NCBI RefSeq assembly: GCF_050003625.1 | Contig: NC_134401.1 | Span: forward strand, 1,550,001-1,614,000 | Source of the DNA: Haematobia irritans | Taxonomy: Eukaryota > Arthropoda > Insecta > Diptera > Muscidae | DNA length: 64,000 bases | Reading direction: 5' to 3' | Shown: positions 23,946 to 34,005 of the stretch, piece by piece | How the letters are laid out: each line of letters opens with the position of its first letter | How positions within the stretch are numbered: the stretch's first letter is position 1 | Notes under the pieces: model-generated | Databases searched by the model: none | What the model was told of the DNA's origin: nothing | What the model saw: only the letters and a program-made list of their open reading frames with translations | Translations under genes and position numbers: made by a program

Positions 23946-24319
23946 TATATAATGAAGTAATTTTCTGCTCCCGTCAAGATTCGTTATAGGGTAGTTCAAC
24001 TGCATTAAAAATCTCAGACTATTCCGAAAACCCAAAAGGTTTATCTCATCCCAAAAAGACTTGTTAGTGATTCACCGCCAAATTGAGTAAGTCTGAAATA
24101 GAGAAATGTCAAATAAAATTCGGAAAAAACTTGGCGTTTAGGTGTGGTTCACATTCAACATTGGCCCTTACAATTTAACCACCCTTTATATAATGAAGTA
24201 ATTTTCTGCTCCCGTCAAGATTCGTTATAGGGTAGTTCAACTGCATTAAAAATCTCAGACTATTCCGAAAACCCAAAAGGTTTATCTCATCCCAAAAAGA
24301 CTTGTTAGTGATTCACCGC
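23839..24319 (+). repeat. Near-perfect tandem duplication, 240 + 241 bp
   Basis: 23839-24078 and 24079-24319 both run from caaattgagtaagtctgaa to gttagtgattcaccgc. The only difference I find is one extra A in the second copy (gaatag versus gaaatag). The unit holds the last ~107 bp of the DD41D element, the right TA and ~130 bp of flanking DNA. It is either a very recent duplication or an assembly artefact. Confidence 0.85.
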
Positions 24320-26007
24320 TTGTAAACAACTAGAGGACTTTGCAATTGACCCAAATATAGAATTGATCAGATTTCTTCAAGTAACATTACAATGATTTTT
24401 ATTTGACCTTGTGAAAGTTGTTTATGAAATACATTTTCTTTTTGGAACGATATTATTAAAATTGTGTATATAGGTGGACATTCTGTCTGTGTTGGGAACT
24501 TCTTGCAGGTTGATTTGTAATCTGTTTTCTCGCCTTTCAAATTTAATTAAATTAAATACCTTTACATAGACTATTTATTACCATTTTGAACACATGTAAG
24601 GTTGGAGCTAAGCTAAGAGCTTAAATAAAACTAGTAGATGTCTGCTTGACTATGATGAACTAAAAAAAAAAACAAAATCATATTCAAAGGAGAAACTTTT
24701 CAATTTTACCAACGATTAATTTTATCCTGAAATGTTTTGGTCCTTCATGAAATGTTCCAGCATTCGAATTTCGTTTTGTTTGTTGTTTAATTGAGAATAT
24801 GTTTGAGCAACAAAGGTAAATATTGGAAAAAGAAGAAGCAATAAAACGAGATATTTTCGTTGTTGTTGTTAAATAAAGTCTCCTGTAATACTGATGTATG
24901 TAAATGGCGGCATTCGTTGTAATCTTTAGCTACAAATAAAAACGTACAGGGACATTGTGTCAAAGTAAACAGGAGCGTATTTCAAGAGCGTATTTCGAAA
25001 TGTGTTTAATAGCACGATGTGCTTGTGGGATTTAGCCGCTCCTGGCTTTTTAATCCGCTTGAAATTGTCGTCGATGGGTGGAGGGACGAAGGCAACACTG
25101 ATGCTGTTGTCGTTATAGTGCTCCTGCTCGAAGTCATTGAAAAACAAAAGCCTTTTAAAAATGATTTATTGTGTAGCAAAAGAGCGAAATGAATAGTCTG
25201 TTTGTGTTTATTTTGCAGCTAACACCCCCCCCCCCCCCCCCCATGCCCTACCACCCTTCCTGGCTTTAGCTGCCATACCTGTTTGCCTCAATAAAAATCT
25301 CTCGTATTATAACAACTTCCGCTTCAGCGAAAGACACAAACATCACATTAATGCTGCAGCCATATGCCAACTGTGTCTGGCTGAAATGAAACAAAAGCCA
25401 AAAGCTTTTCTGTTTTTTATGGAGATGCACTTATGACAAAAAGGAAAAAAAACAATCATTCAACATGGAAGAAATTTAAGAGAGTTTAATCGATTAAAAG
25501 GAAGAATTACATTAATGTATTGAAAAAAAGTATAGCTTCTTGTGGAGCGGAAAAAATATTCCATTTCAGAGATTTGATGTTGAATATTTCGAATATTTTT
25601 ATCGAAGATCAAAATCTAGAGGGAAATAGTTTTGGGAAATTTCGTTTCTGTGAAAGTGTATTGCCCTAGTGTTACCCTTTTTGTGATTCGCCTGGATTGT
25701 CCCGGAATTTTGTTCCTGTCCCGAATCTTTCACAAAATTAGCCAAAAGTCCCGGAATTTCAATTATCTGCGATCGACTAATTGTATGTTGGATAGCTGTT
25801 AAACATTATTTCTTGCATAAAGACAAGAAAAGCGGCCGGATTGAAACTTGGGAATTTATTTCAAGAGGAGTTTTGGATTTCAAAAAAATATTTTGTCAAA
25901 ATTTTTTTTTGTCTTTTTGTCTACAAAATCCCTCACAAGGTTTTTATGACTCTGCGCATGTGCAGCGTATCATTCTGAGTGTTATCAACTCTAATAGTTA
26001 CATTATA
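24320..26007. other. Stretch without gene; 18-base C-run
   Basis: A run of 18 C lies at 25225-25242. The 73-residue minus frame at 24926-25147 is not recognised. Around 25680-25760 the phrase cccggaattt occurs twice, possibly a small repeat. Confidence 0.4.
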
Positions 26008-26672
26008 CACTGAAAAAAATATTGACCTAATATGGAAGATTATGTAACATAAATTTTAGGACTCAAAATTTACGCAATGCTAAGGACAAAATTCTTTAAA
26101 ACAATGACATTTTAATTAGAAGAAAGTTTATAATCCTTGCTTCAAAAATTTTTTTCATTAAATTTAGGACAAAAATCTTGAAATTTTGCGTCTCTCTGCT
26201 GAAGTTGTAGATTTTTGAAGTAAGGCAAATTTTCCTTAAAATAAAGAAAAACATGTTTAATTTAAAGAAACCGTCTTTAACTCAACTGGCATATTGCATT
26301 TTTAAATTTAAGATAAAAACGCTTCAAATATAGACTAAGACTTATTTTAATGATTTGCATCTTTGGTTTAGAGTTTTTTTTAGCATTAAGAAAACTGGTT
26401 TTACTTTGAAGTACCTGGCATAATTTGGATTTTGAAATTGGAATTTGTTTGTACATCAATACCTTTATTAATATATCGCAAAAAGCAAATAAAAACTCGA
26501 TGAATGAGATCTGTGTCCAATTTTAATTTATTTGATCCTAGATTTAAAGCCAGGGAAGTCCGTAAAAAATGTCTTTGTTTTAAAGAAGCCGCATCTTTGG
26601 CTCGGAATCAATACCAAAATCCTTAAGGGAAAGTCAAATTCTTTGGATCCAAGTAAACTTTTTTTTTGAGTG
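26008..26672 (+). mobile_element. M2 element, copy b (665 bp)
   Basis: It begins cactgaaaaaaatattgacc and ends ttggatccaagtaaac followed by tttttttttgagtg. The ends are short imperfect inverted repeats (CACTnAAAAAAA). The left 60 bases match 57170 almost word for word (attgacctaatat, aagattatg, acctaaattttagga). The right 90 bases match copy a in reverse. There is no coding frame: the minus frames at 26277-26459 and 26528-26710 are AT shadows. Confidence 0.7.
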
Positions 26673-26894
26673 TAGTAAGGTAGATGGCTGATAAAAAAAA
26701 AACACTTCAACCTACAGACTAGATCCTATGAACATTAGTTTACATAAATAGCAGCAAACTATGGAAATATAAAAGACCATAGTACAGAACTGTACAAGTA
26801 GCCTGTTTCTATAAATTAGTATAAAATTAGTCCAAGCTGATTAGTCCATTGGGTTTACCTTCTTTTGGCTCTACCATTAAGGTTTTGTGACAAC

Positions 26895-26965
26895 AGACCT
26901 TCCATGTAGGAGTCGAACCTATGATCATAGAATGATGTGTTACAGAACCATTGTACAGAAGAACA
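26895..26965 (-). repeat. tRNA-like sequence with pol III A and B boxes
   Basis: On the minus strand a perfect B-box consensus GGTTCGACTCC lies at 26909-26919. An A-box-like gtacaatggttctgt lies about 30 bases upstream (26942-26957). The order and spacing fit a tRNA-derived SINE head. The A box resembles that of the SINE at 33211. No full cloverleaf or discriminator region could be drawn, so I do not call a working tRNA. Confidence 0.45.
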
Positions 26966-28362
26966 TTTAAACATTCAGCTAACGTGACAGTGTAAGTTCA
27001 TGAAGTAACAGAGAAAATGAGGCTGTCCCGGGTGGCGTATCCATAGCAGTACGTATACGCCATATTGTACGAATTATTCAATTATTCACGTGTTTAATAA
27101 TTTTTCTTAAGCTAATACCCAACCAAAACATAGTTTTGGTATAAACGCAAAACATTTTTTTTTTCAAATAGCTGGTATTATGAAAACTTAACTATCGCAT
27201 ATCACGCAATTGTGCGAATAGCCATTTTTAACCTATTTTACTTTAATATGCTCCTACTATCCCAATCCTCGATTGAGTGCACTAATCTATAAATCTCACA
27301 GTCAGTGTTAAATTGTTGCATTGTTACTGCGATTTTTTTAATTTCCATTTTATGACAAAGTAAACTCGAGTTCTCCCCTTTGAGGGTAATAGCTGGGTAT
27401 TAGTTAGTTATTATTCTTGTGTGCATTGGGGACGAGTACAAAATAAGCGAATAAAACATGACGTCCTATTGAATTCGTTAGTTTTTCTTTTCTGCAGTTC
27501 TCGAGTTATTTGAATTTTGCTATAAGTTCCATATGTGAAGGAGCGAATGTATGTATGGGTGTAGGTAGGTACTATGGTGCCATTTGTCTATGGTGAATAT
27601 TGGCTACCGGTTGTTCGTGACATCGGGGACAATGAGGGTAGACCATATATAAGCAAGTTTGAATGCCATATGCATATACTCGCACCAAAAATGTTTGCCC
27701 TTCACTATCTGTGGCACTCTCAGTTACTCTTCCATATGCATACTTCAAGAGATTTGCATTTTGCTCTGTGCTTTGTTTTTGTTAAGGTTGGAGCATTGTT
27801 TTTTTCGTTCGTTCATTGTTTCACTGCTGGCATCATATGTTCCTTTTTTATGGTTTGTGTTTCTATTTCTATCTATGCTCTGCGGCAAAAGCTGTTTGTT
27901 CGCTTTTTTTTTGTTTTTCTCCCCCACTCAGCGATACAAGCGTTGTTAGATTGAGGGTGTAGGTTTGCGTTCTGGGTTATAGACTTGTTAGTGTAGGTGT
28001 GTGTATAGGGTGCATAGCTCTGTTGTTTTGTGCAACAAGGAACGTGCGCGACTTAACTATTTGTGAATTTATGACCACTTGGGATATACCAAAAAAGATA
28101 TTGCTATTTTATTTATAAATTTTGTGCTGTCTCTGTACTGTGTTACAATTTCAACGAAATTTTCATATGAAATATTATCTTAATAAAAAGAATACTAACA
28201 AGTAGATGCCCGTCAGACAGTTATGTGGAAAGCCCTCATCTAAGAACTCTGCTGTCCGTCCTTTTGCATAAAGAAAGATTGGAATACAATAGTCTATAAT
28301 AAGATCGTGGGTCCATATTTGTCCTTATATTATCTGCCAACTAAATGGGCAAGGTAAGAGAG
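26966..28362. other. Stretch without recognisable gene
   Basis: A 126-residue + frame at 27574-27954 is hydrophobic in its second half. An overlapping 96-residue frame on the same strand is equally hydrophobic in another phase, which points to T-rich DNA, not selection. Confidence 0.4.
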
Positions 28363-28364
28363 TA

Positions 28365-29656
28365 ACAGGTTGGCTGATAAGTCCCCGGTCTAACCAAGAA
28401 AAACACATTTTTTTGTCAACATTCGTTTTTATTATTCATCATAGTTCCCTTCAAGAGCGATACAACGATTGTAACGATCTTCCAATTTTTTGATACCATT
28501 TTGGTAGTACTCCTTCGGTTTTGCCTCAAAATAGGCCTCAGTTTCGGCGATCACCTCTTCATTGCAGCCAAATTTTCCCCTGCGAGCATCCTTTTGAGGT
28601 CTGAGGACAAGAAAAAGTCGCTGGGGGTCAGATCTGGAGAATACGGGAGTGGGGAAGTAATTCGAAGCCCAATTCATGAATTTTTGCCATCGTTCTCAAT
28701 GAGTTGTGGCACGGTGCGTTGTCTTGGTGGAACAACACTTTTTTCTTCTTCATATGGGGCCGTTTTGCCGCGATTTCGACCTTCAAACGCTCCAATAAGG
28801 CCATATAATAGTCACTGTTGATGGTTTTTCCCTTCTCAAGATAATCAATAAAAATTATTCCATGCGCATCCCAAAAAACAGAGGCCATTACTTTGCCAGC
28901 GGACTTTTGAGTCTTTCCACGCTTCGTAGATGGTTCACCGGTCGCTGTCCACTCAGCCGACTATCGATTGGACTCAGGAGTGTAGTGATGGAGCCATGTT
29001 TCATCCATTTTCACATATCGACGGAAAAATTCGGGTGTATTACGAGTTAACAGCTGCAAACACCGCTCAGAATCATCAACACGTTGTTGTTTTTGGTCAA
29101 ATGTGACCTCGCGCGGCACCCATTTTGCACAGAGCTTCCGCATATCAAAATATTGATGAATGACATGACCAACACGTTCCTTTGATATCTTTAAGGCCTC
29201 TGCTATCTCGATCAACTTCATTTTACGGTCATTCAAAATCATTTTGTGGATTTTTTTTGATGTTTTCGTCGGTAACCACCTCTTTCGGGCATCCACTGCG
29301 TTCACCGTCCTCTGTGCTCATTTCACTACGCTTGAATTTTGCATACCAATCAATTATTGTTGATTTCCCTGGTGCAGAGTCCGGAAACTCATTATCAAGC
29401 CAATTTTTTGCTTCCACCGTATTTTTCCCTTCAGAAAACAGTATTTTATCAAAACACGAAATTCCTTTTTGTTCCATTTTTTTCACAATAACAAAAGTTG
29501 CTTCACAAAAGACGCTCTATCTCACAAACTAATAGACTTACAGACGTCAAATTTTGACACGAATCATTTGAAGGTTGGTACTATATAAAAATAATATGCA
29601 TTTAATACTAGCGACGCCATCTATGTGTCAGACCGGGGACTTATCAGCCAAACTGT
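28365..29656 (-). mobile_element. Himar1-like: Full-length Himar1-type (irritans) mariner, 1292 bp
   Basis: The inverted ends read ACAGGTTGGCTGATAAG on the left and ACAGTTTGGCTGATAAG on the right (reverse complement). Both continue into TCCCCGGTCT. TA flanks both sides (28363-28364 and 29657-29658). The length is that of a complete irritans-subfamily mariner, and the transposase remnant is very close to Himar1 from the horn fly as I remember it. Both termini look intact, so the copy may be mobilised by an active relative, but its own gene is broken. Confidence 0.92.
28432..29486 (-). pseudogene. Himar1-type mariner transposase, multiply broken
   Basis: The order of parts is complete. First comes an N-terminal region with TVEAKNWLDNEFPDSAPGK and the helix-turn-helix KLIEIAEALKISKERVGH. 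Then follow the linker WVPREVTFDQKQ, first Asp (KMDETWLHHYTPES), second Asp (FHQDNAPCHN), third Asp region (YSPDLTPSDFF, readable only in a third frame), and the C-terminus ending IALEGNY. The triad spacing is the DD34D of classical mariners. Breaks: a frameshift after DENIKK near 29245; a TAG stop at about 28960 where a Gln is expected after PESNR; a frameshift near 28650 in the LLPHPPYS segment; another near 28595 before KFGCNEEV. The first ~15 codons are also out of frame, then restored. It is inactive, but the substitution level looks low. Confidence 0.9.
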
Positions 29657-29658
29657 TA

Positions 29659-30149
29659 TATGGTACTAATTACCGACATTGATCATCTTAAAACTAAATG
29701 TTTATATGGTCATGGCCTCTCTCGATTTTTAAAAACGTCGTATAAAACTTCAAGAGAAAATGGTTGACTACATTTGTTTTTGGGCCATTTTTCGTAAAGT
29801 AAAAGTCGGTAATAATAAAGTGATCAAGTAACATCTTCATGCCGTTATGAAGATGGACTACACTAGTCAAATTTTTTTCCAGGTATTTTATTAACCGATC
29901 TACTAATTTGAATTTAATTGCTGAGAGGACATTTCATATTGAGTAATGATATGAGAAACAAAGGAGTTATTCTAACGCTAGCCACTTTGGTTTTCCTGCC
30001 AATATATACCTATTCCTTGATTTGACTTATCGAGCACCCTGAATGCTTTTATTTGATCCTGTCCGATTGGAATTCAGTATCGTGCCTCTACAAATTTGTT
30101 TATATCTGCCTATTGTTTAAAACCTTAACACAATTCCAGGATTTTTATT
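29659..30149. other. Short AT-rich gap
   Basis: No gene or repeat was recognised between the mariner and the next repeat. Confidence 0.4.
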
Positions 30150-31290
30150 ATGGGAGCATGTTTACATCCTCCACCTAAGTGTATTTCCGTTTGCAACACA
30201 TCAAAATATTGGTCTCAGATCCCATAAAGTATATATATTCTGGGTCGTGGTGAAAATATGAGTCGACCAAGCGATGTCCGTCGTTCTGTTGGAATCACGC
30301 TTCATACGGGACCACTTTTAGGTGTAACCCCGATATAAGCCGACCACCAGATTTGACTTGTGGATCCTTTTGAAAGTGCAAATTTCGTCCATGCGATGTT
30401 AGTATATGCCATATAACAGCCATGCAAAAATTGGTCGCTATCGTTCCATAATTATATTTAGCTTCCATATAAACCGATCCCCAAGATTTGACCTTGGAAG
30501 CTCTTGGCAAAAATTGGTCCATATTAGAGGTGTGCGCGTGACACGAAATTGTCGTAACACGCGAGTCGTGAACAATATCTGAATCAACTTTCGTGAATGG
30601 GACTAAAACAAATATGTCGTGCATAAAAAAAAATCGGTTCGTGAATGTGCGTGAATAAACTTTCTGCAAAACCACGTTCACGAAAAAAATCAAGATTTAA
30701 TTTTTTCTGATATGTTAACTGAATTTTATTTAGCTGTCGAACTATATACTATTTAATAATATTGTTATCTTTGCTCTTTCGTGGGTGAAAAATGTCGTGT
30801 GTCTCGTGAATCTGTCGTGAGTCACGTTAATTGTCGTGAATCGTGCGTGAGCGTGAGTCTTTAAAATGAGATCGTGCGTGAGTACTGGTTTTAATTTAGT
30901 GAACATGCGTGATTGTGAGTTGTTACCAAACGTATCATGCGTGAGCGTGCGTGAATAAACATTTTGCTTCGTGAATGTGCGTGAGTGCGAAGGAAATTTC
31001 CCTCACGCGCACCTCTCTAGTCCATATCAGTCCATAATTATATAAAGCCCCATATATACCGATTTCCAGACCTGAACTTCGGGCCCTATGGGATAAGTAA
31101 ATTTCATGGGATGCGATTGAAATTTGGCACTATAATTACAACTCGAAATTGGTTCATATCGGTTCATAATTGTTTATAGACTCCTCCGCCGAGCATTTAT
31201 AAAATACTCTCCTCCGCCGATCTTCGGTCCTATAAACTGCTTTCATCTGATTCATCTAGAGCCCTTACAAGGGTTTCCCATGAAATTATG
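30150..31290 (-). repeat. Reverse copy of the ~153-bp repeat family with its head
   Basis: From left to right: a head with tttgcaacacatcaaaatat, ataaagtatatatattctgg, gtcgtggtgaaaatatgagt and a tgtccgtc phrase, then units with ttccatataaaccgatcccc, atttgacct, tgcaaaaattggtc and ccataattatat. These are the reverse complement of the 16315-17240 units. Beyond 31019 the units resume (agtccataattatataaagc, ctccgccga, cttcggtcctataaact). The array is interrupted by a 495-bp element. Confidence 0.65.
30525..31019 (+). mobile_element. 495-bp hAT-type MITE with 8-bp target duplication
   Basis: It is flanked by a perfect 8-bp direct repeat GTCCATAT (30517-30524 and 31020-31027). The termini are inverted with small gaps: TAGAGGTGTGCGCGTGA on the left and TAGAGAGGTGCGCGTGA on the right in reverse complement. 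An 8-bp duplication and a TAGAG start fit the hAT rule (ends of form YARNG). Inside, CGTGA occurs at least 15 times on +, often as GCGTGAG or TTCGTGAATGTGCGTGA, plus a few reverse copies, in otherwise AT-rich DNA. hAT transposases bind short repeats near the ends, so these are likely binding sites (inference). It has no transposase frame. It is younger than the repeat it splits. Confidence 0.85.
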
Positions 31291-32569
31291 AATATTTACA
31301 ATCCTTTCCAACCACTGTGCTTATCTACAACTAGTTCCGCTATTAATATGTTTAGCATATGACCATTTTGTCGACAGCGGGTATTGTGTCTTTGGCAGCA
31401 ACGAACGAAAGGGCTAACTATACAGAGTTTGCTCACTTTGTTTTTAGAATTTTCCATAGTTTTATAACCTCTCTGTGTGTTTTGTTTGTTGGTGAAAGTT
31501 AGCTTTGCTATTCCCAAAGTGTATGGAGACTACGTGTGTTTGTTACGGCATGGTGTTCACATATAATTTTCCCCAGCCATTTTACACATTTACATTTCGA
31601 AAAATCTCAGAGCTTTTTAAAGTGTATACAAAAGTATAAAAAGGCTAAATTTATGGCAATTTTATTTACAGACGTGTTGGGAATAGTGGAATACTAAAAA
31701 TGATCGCATACACTCACACACACACACACCCACATACATACAGAAGCTAACATCTACTCTAACTTAGTAAATGTTTGTAGAAGTGTCCTAGGGCATAGAT
31801 TTTCTCTCCTCTTGGCCCCTACATAAGTTAGAGTTGGAAAAGTGTTTGTGTATGTGTATGTATGGGTGTTGATTTTTTAAAGGGGGTGTCTAAGAGAGTG
31901 TCAGGATAATAAAACAAATTTTTACTATAACAGTTGCCAACATGTAAAGTGCTACTAAAACCCGCATATAAATGTTTTAGAGTGAGAGCTGGGTAAGAGC
32001 AACATTCTCAAAGGCCACCAGAATGTGTGTACCCAAAAGGATGTAAACTTTAATGATGATTAACTATAGACAACCAGCTGGCTATTTCTGCCACCACTAC
32101 TACTTGGAATGTGGTTCTCAGACATATTTTTTTTTATTTTTAAATTTATAGACCTTAAATAAATGTTATGTGCCATAATTGCCATTAAGGACTTGAATAT
32201 ATTTGGGAATTTTTATGCACCATTTCATGATGTTGTTTGAGTTTGTATGTATATGTGTGTGTGGGGGGGGGGGGGGGGTGTATCTTTTGTCTATTTTATT
32301 TCAACTACTAAATTTGAGAGCAACAAAAAAACTTTGATGGCGAATTGTATTTCAGTCGGCATTGAGTTCATGAAATGGAGTTTCATATATAAAGTTTTTC
32401 CAAGTGCAGTTACGTGCATGAAAGCGTAATTATTCAGTGTACATTTTCAATGAGTTTCTCTATTTCACTACCAGATGGGTGTTGATTGCGTGTTTATTTT
32501 TAAAAGCAAACTGGTTAAGTATAGCCTAAAATGCTTTATTATCAATTCAATTCATTGTTTTTTGTGTGC
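31291..32569. other. Stretch with microsatellites and a 16-base G-run
   Basis: A (CA)n tract lies at about 31714-31730. A (TG)n tract runs into 16 G at 32263-32278. No gene was recognised. Confidence 0.45.
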
Positions 32570-32775
32570 TACACACAAAGAAAAAAATTCTTTGCTCTGG
32601 AACGAAATTTTAGACAAGGAAAAATACCGTTTGTCATATCGTATTTTCTTTAAGAGTAAATAAATTCGAATTTATGCAACACTTGCCTCTATTCTTTTTT
32701 ATTTGCTTCTAACATAAAGAATATTTTTTAGTGTCAAAAGAAACTTGTCTAACATTTCGTTCCTCAGAAAAGGAA
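32570..32775. mobile_element. ~200-bp inverted-repeat MITE
   Basis: The left arm ggaacgaaattttagacaag (about 32600) and the right arm cttgtctaacatttcgttcc (about 32744-32763) are inverted with one mismatch in 20. The outer flanks also pair (ttctttgctct against agaaaagg). The interior is AT-rich and non-coding. The element class is not assigned. Confidence 0.6.
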
Positions 32776-32889
32776 ACTCCTTTCAATGAATGAATTCAAG
32801 AAGAATGGAAATAAAGCAATATCTTTCGTCGATCCAATTCTTGTTTTTGGAAGGGAAATACGCCCTTCTGTTTTCCTCTTGTGGCTATC

Positions 32890-33085
32890 GTTAAAAAGTG
32901 GTTTAACGAGTTTCAAAGTGTTAGCACTTGGTGGTTTTAGATGACCCACTAAACGTAAGTTGAGAAAAATCCCCGATTACATATGGACAGACTGTCGATC
33001 GAAGTGCACGAGAAAGCTGAAACAGCAGGTGTTTCAACAGATCGCGCTGGTCACATCTTGCACAAAGTTTTCGTCACTATAGGTT
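32890..33085 (+). pseudogene. Mariner transposase N-terminal relic
   Basis: One + frame reads IVKKWFNEFQSVSTWWF, then a stop, and later AETAGVSTDRAGHILHKVF. Mariner transposases have this order: a ..VKKWFNEF.. helix of the first helix-turn-helix, a short linker, and a second helix-turn-helix ending ..ILHE... Three stops lie between the two parts in the same frame. The catalytic half is not found downstream. It differs from the Himar1 and DD41D copies, so it is an older, separate mariner lineage. Moderately sure. Confidence 0.55.
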
Positions 33086-33210
33086 CCGGAAGAAAGGGTT
33101 CGGATTTGCATTCTGAATCAAAAATTCGACGTTTTAAAAATGGAAAAAGGCTTTACGGCATTTATAAAATTTTGAAAATTGACTTTTCCACTATTTAGAA
33201 TTTTAAAAAG

Positions 33211-34005
33211 GTCTACTTTCGTGGTGCAATGTTTAGCATGCCCGCCTTGCATACAAAGGATCGTGGGTGCAATCCGAGTTTCGAGCTAACATCAAACAGT
33301 TTTTCATCTATACCCTCTCAGTAATGCTAGTGCCATTTGTAAGTTTTTCAAAGCTTCTTTAAATGTTTGGAAGTTCTTCTAAAGGCACAACTTTAAAAGC
33401 ACTTCCAAAAATGTCCTCCCAAAGATGCTCTTCATTTTAACTACACAGGAAGTTCTTTTAATTCAATTTTGTATAACTCAATTTTTTCATATTTTTAATA
33501 GGTAACTTTAACTTGTTTTGTTTCAATAAGATAATTGCTAAATCCATTCTCGAAAAATTGCGAATTTTTGAAAATATGTGAAACGTTTCACACATGCATT
33601 AGAATGGATTAAAAATCATAAAAATTGTTAAAATTATTTGTTTCGCAAAATATCACAATTTTTTTTAATCACATGCAAAATACTGAATTCGGATTACACC
33701 TTAAGAAGTGATGCAAATTCAGTGCAACGGCAGTTAAAATGGTGGACATCCGTCCTATGACAAGCTCATGTTAAATTCATCGCTTGTGCGCCAATTTTGC
33801 ACTACTTTCGGATCCAAAAAGAATATTTTCACTACTTTTTTGGCGACGCTTTTTTTTGCTGGGAAAGGGGTCCCTTATCATTGAGCTAAATATAAAATGG
33901 AGCTGCACTCATTTATAAGAGAGATATTCACTACTTGTGGTATTACAATCGACTGTATAGTCTAAGTGAGCCTAAAATAACGGGCTACCACCATACCTCC
34001 TAACT
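33211..34005 (+). mobile_element. tRNA-derived SINE with intact head, split by M1
   Basis: The head carries an A-box region gtggtgcaatgtttagcatg (33221-33240) and a B-box-like gggtgcaatcc (33265-33275), as in pol III-transcribed tRNA-derived SINEs. The body follows (ccctctcagtaatgctagtg, caaagcttctttaaatg). After the insertion at 33366-33863 it resumes (ggggtcccttatcattgag, tataagagagat, gtggtattacaatcgactgt, taagtgagcctaaaataacg, ggctaccacc). About 45 bp of the SINE body is missing at the junction, so the insertion came with a deletion or later loss. Confidence 0.75.
33366..33863 (-). mobile_element. M1 element nested in the SINE
   Basis: It is the reverse complement of the M1 consensus: ggaagttcttctaaaggcac at the left, then ccgtcctatgacaag and gatccaaaaagaatattttc, ending ggcgacgcttttttttgctg plus GG at 33863. 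The left terminus (CCCAGCAAAA) is missing, so that end is truncated by about 15 bp. Confidence 0.7.

Noticed and set aside
25225..25242. 18-base C-run and the 16-base G-run at 32263-32278 as possible quadruplex sites
   Set aside because: Each is a single homopolymer run next to simple sequence. Length is often an assembly or polymerase artefact and no spaced G-tract pattern is present.
27574..27954. 126-residue frame with a hydrophobic C-terminal half
   Set aside because: An overlapping frame in another phase is equally hydrophobic, which is expected from T-rich DNA and not from a gene.
28501..28821. 106-residue + frame inside the Himar1-type mariner
   Set aside because: It is the antisense shadow of the transposase remnant on the minus strand.
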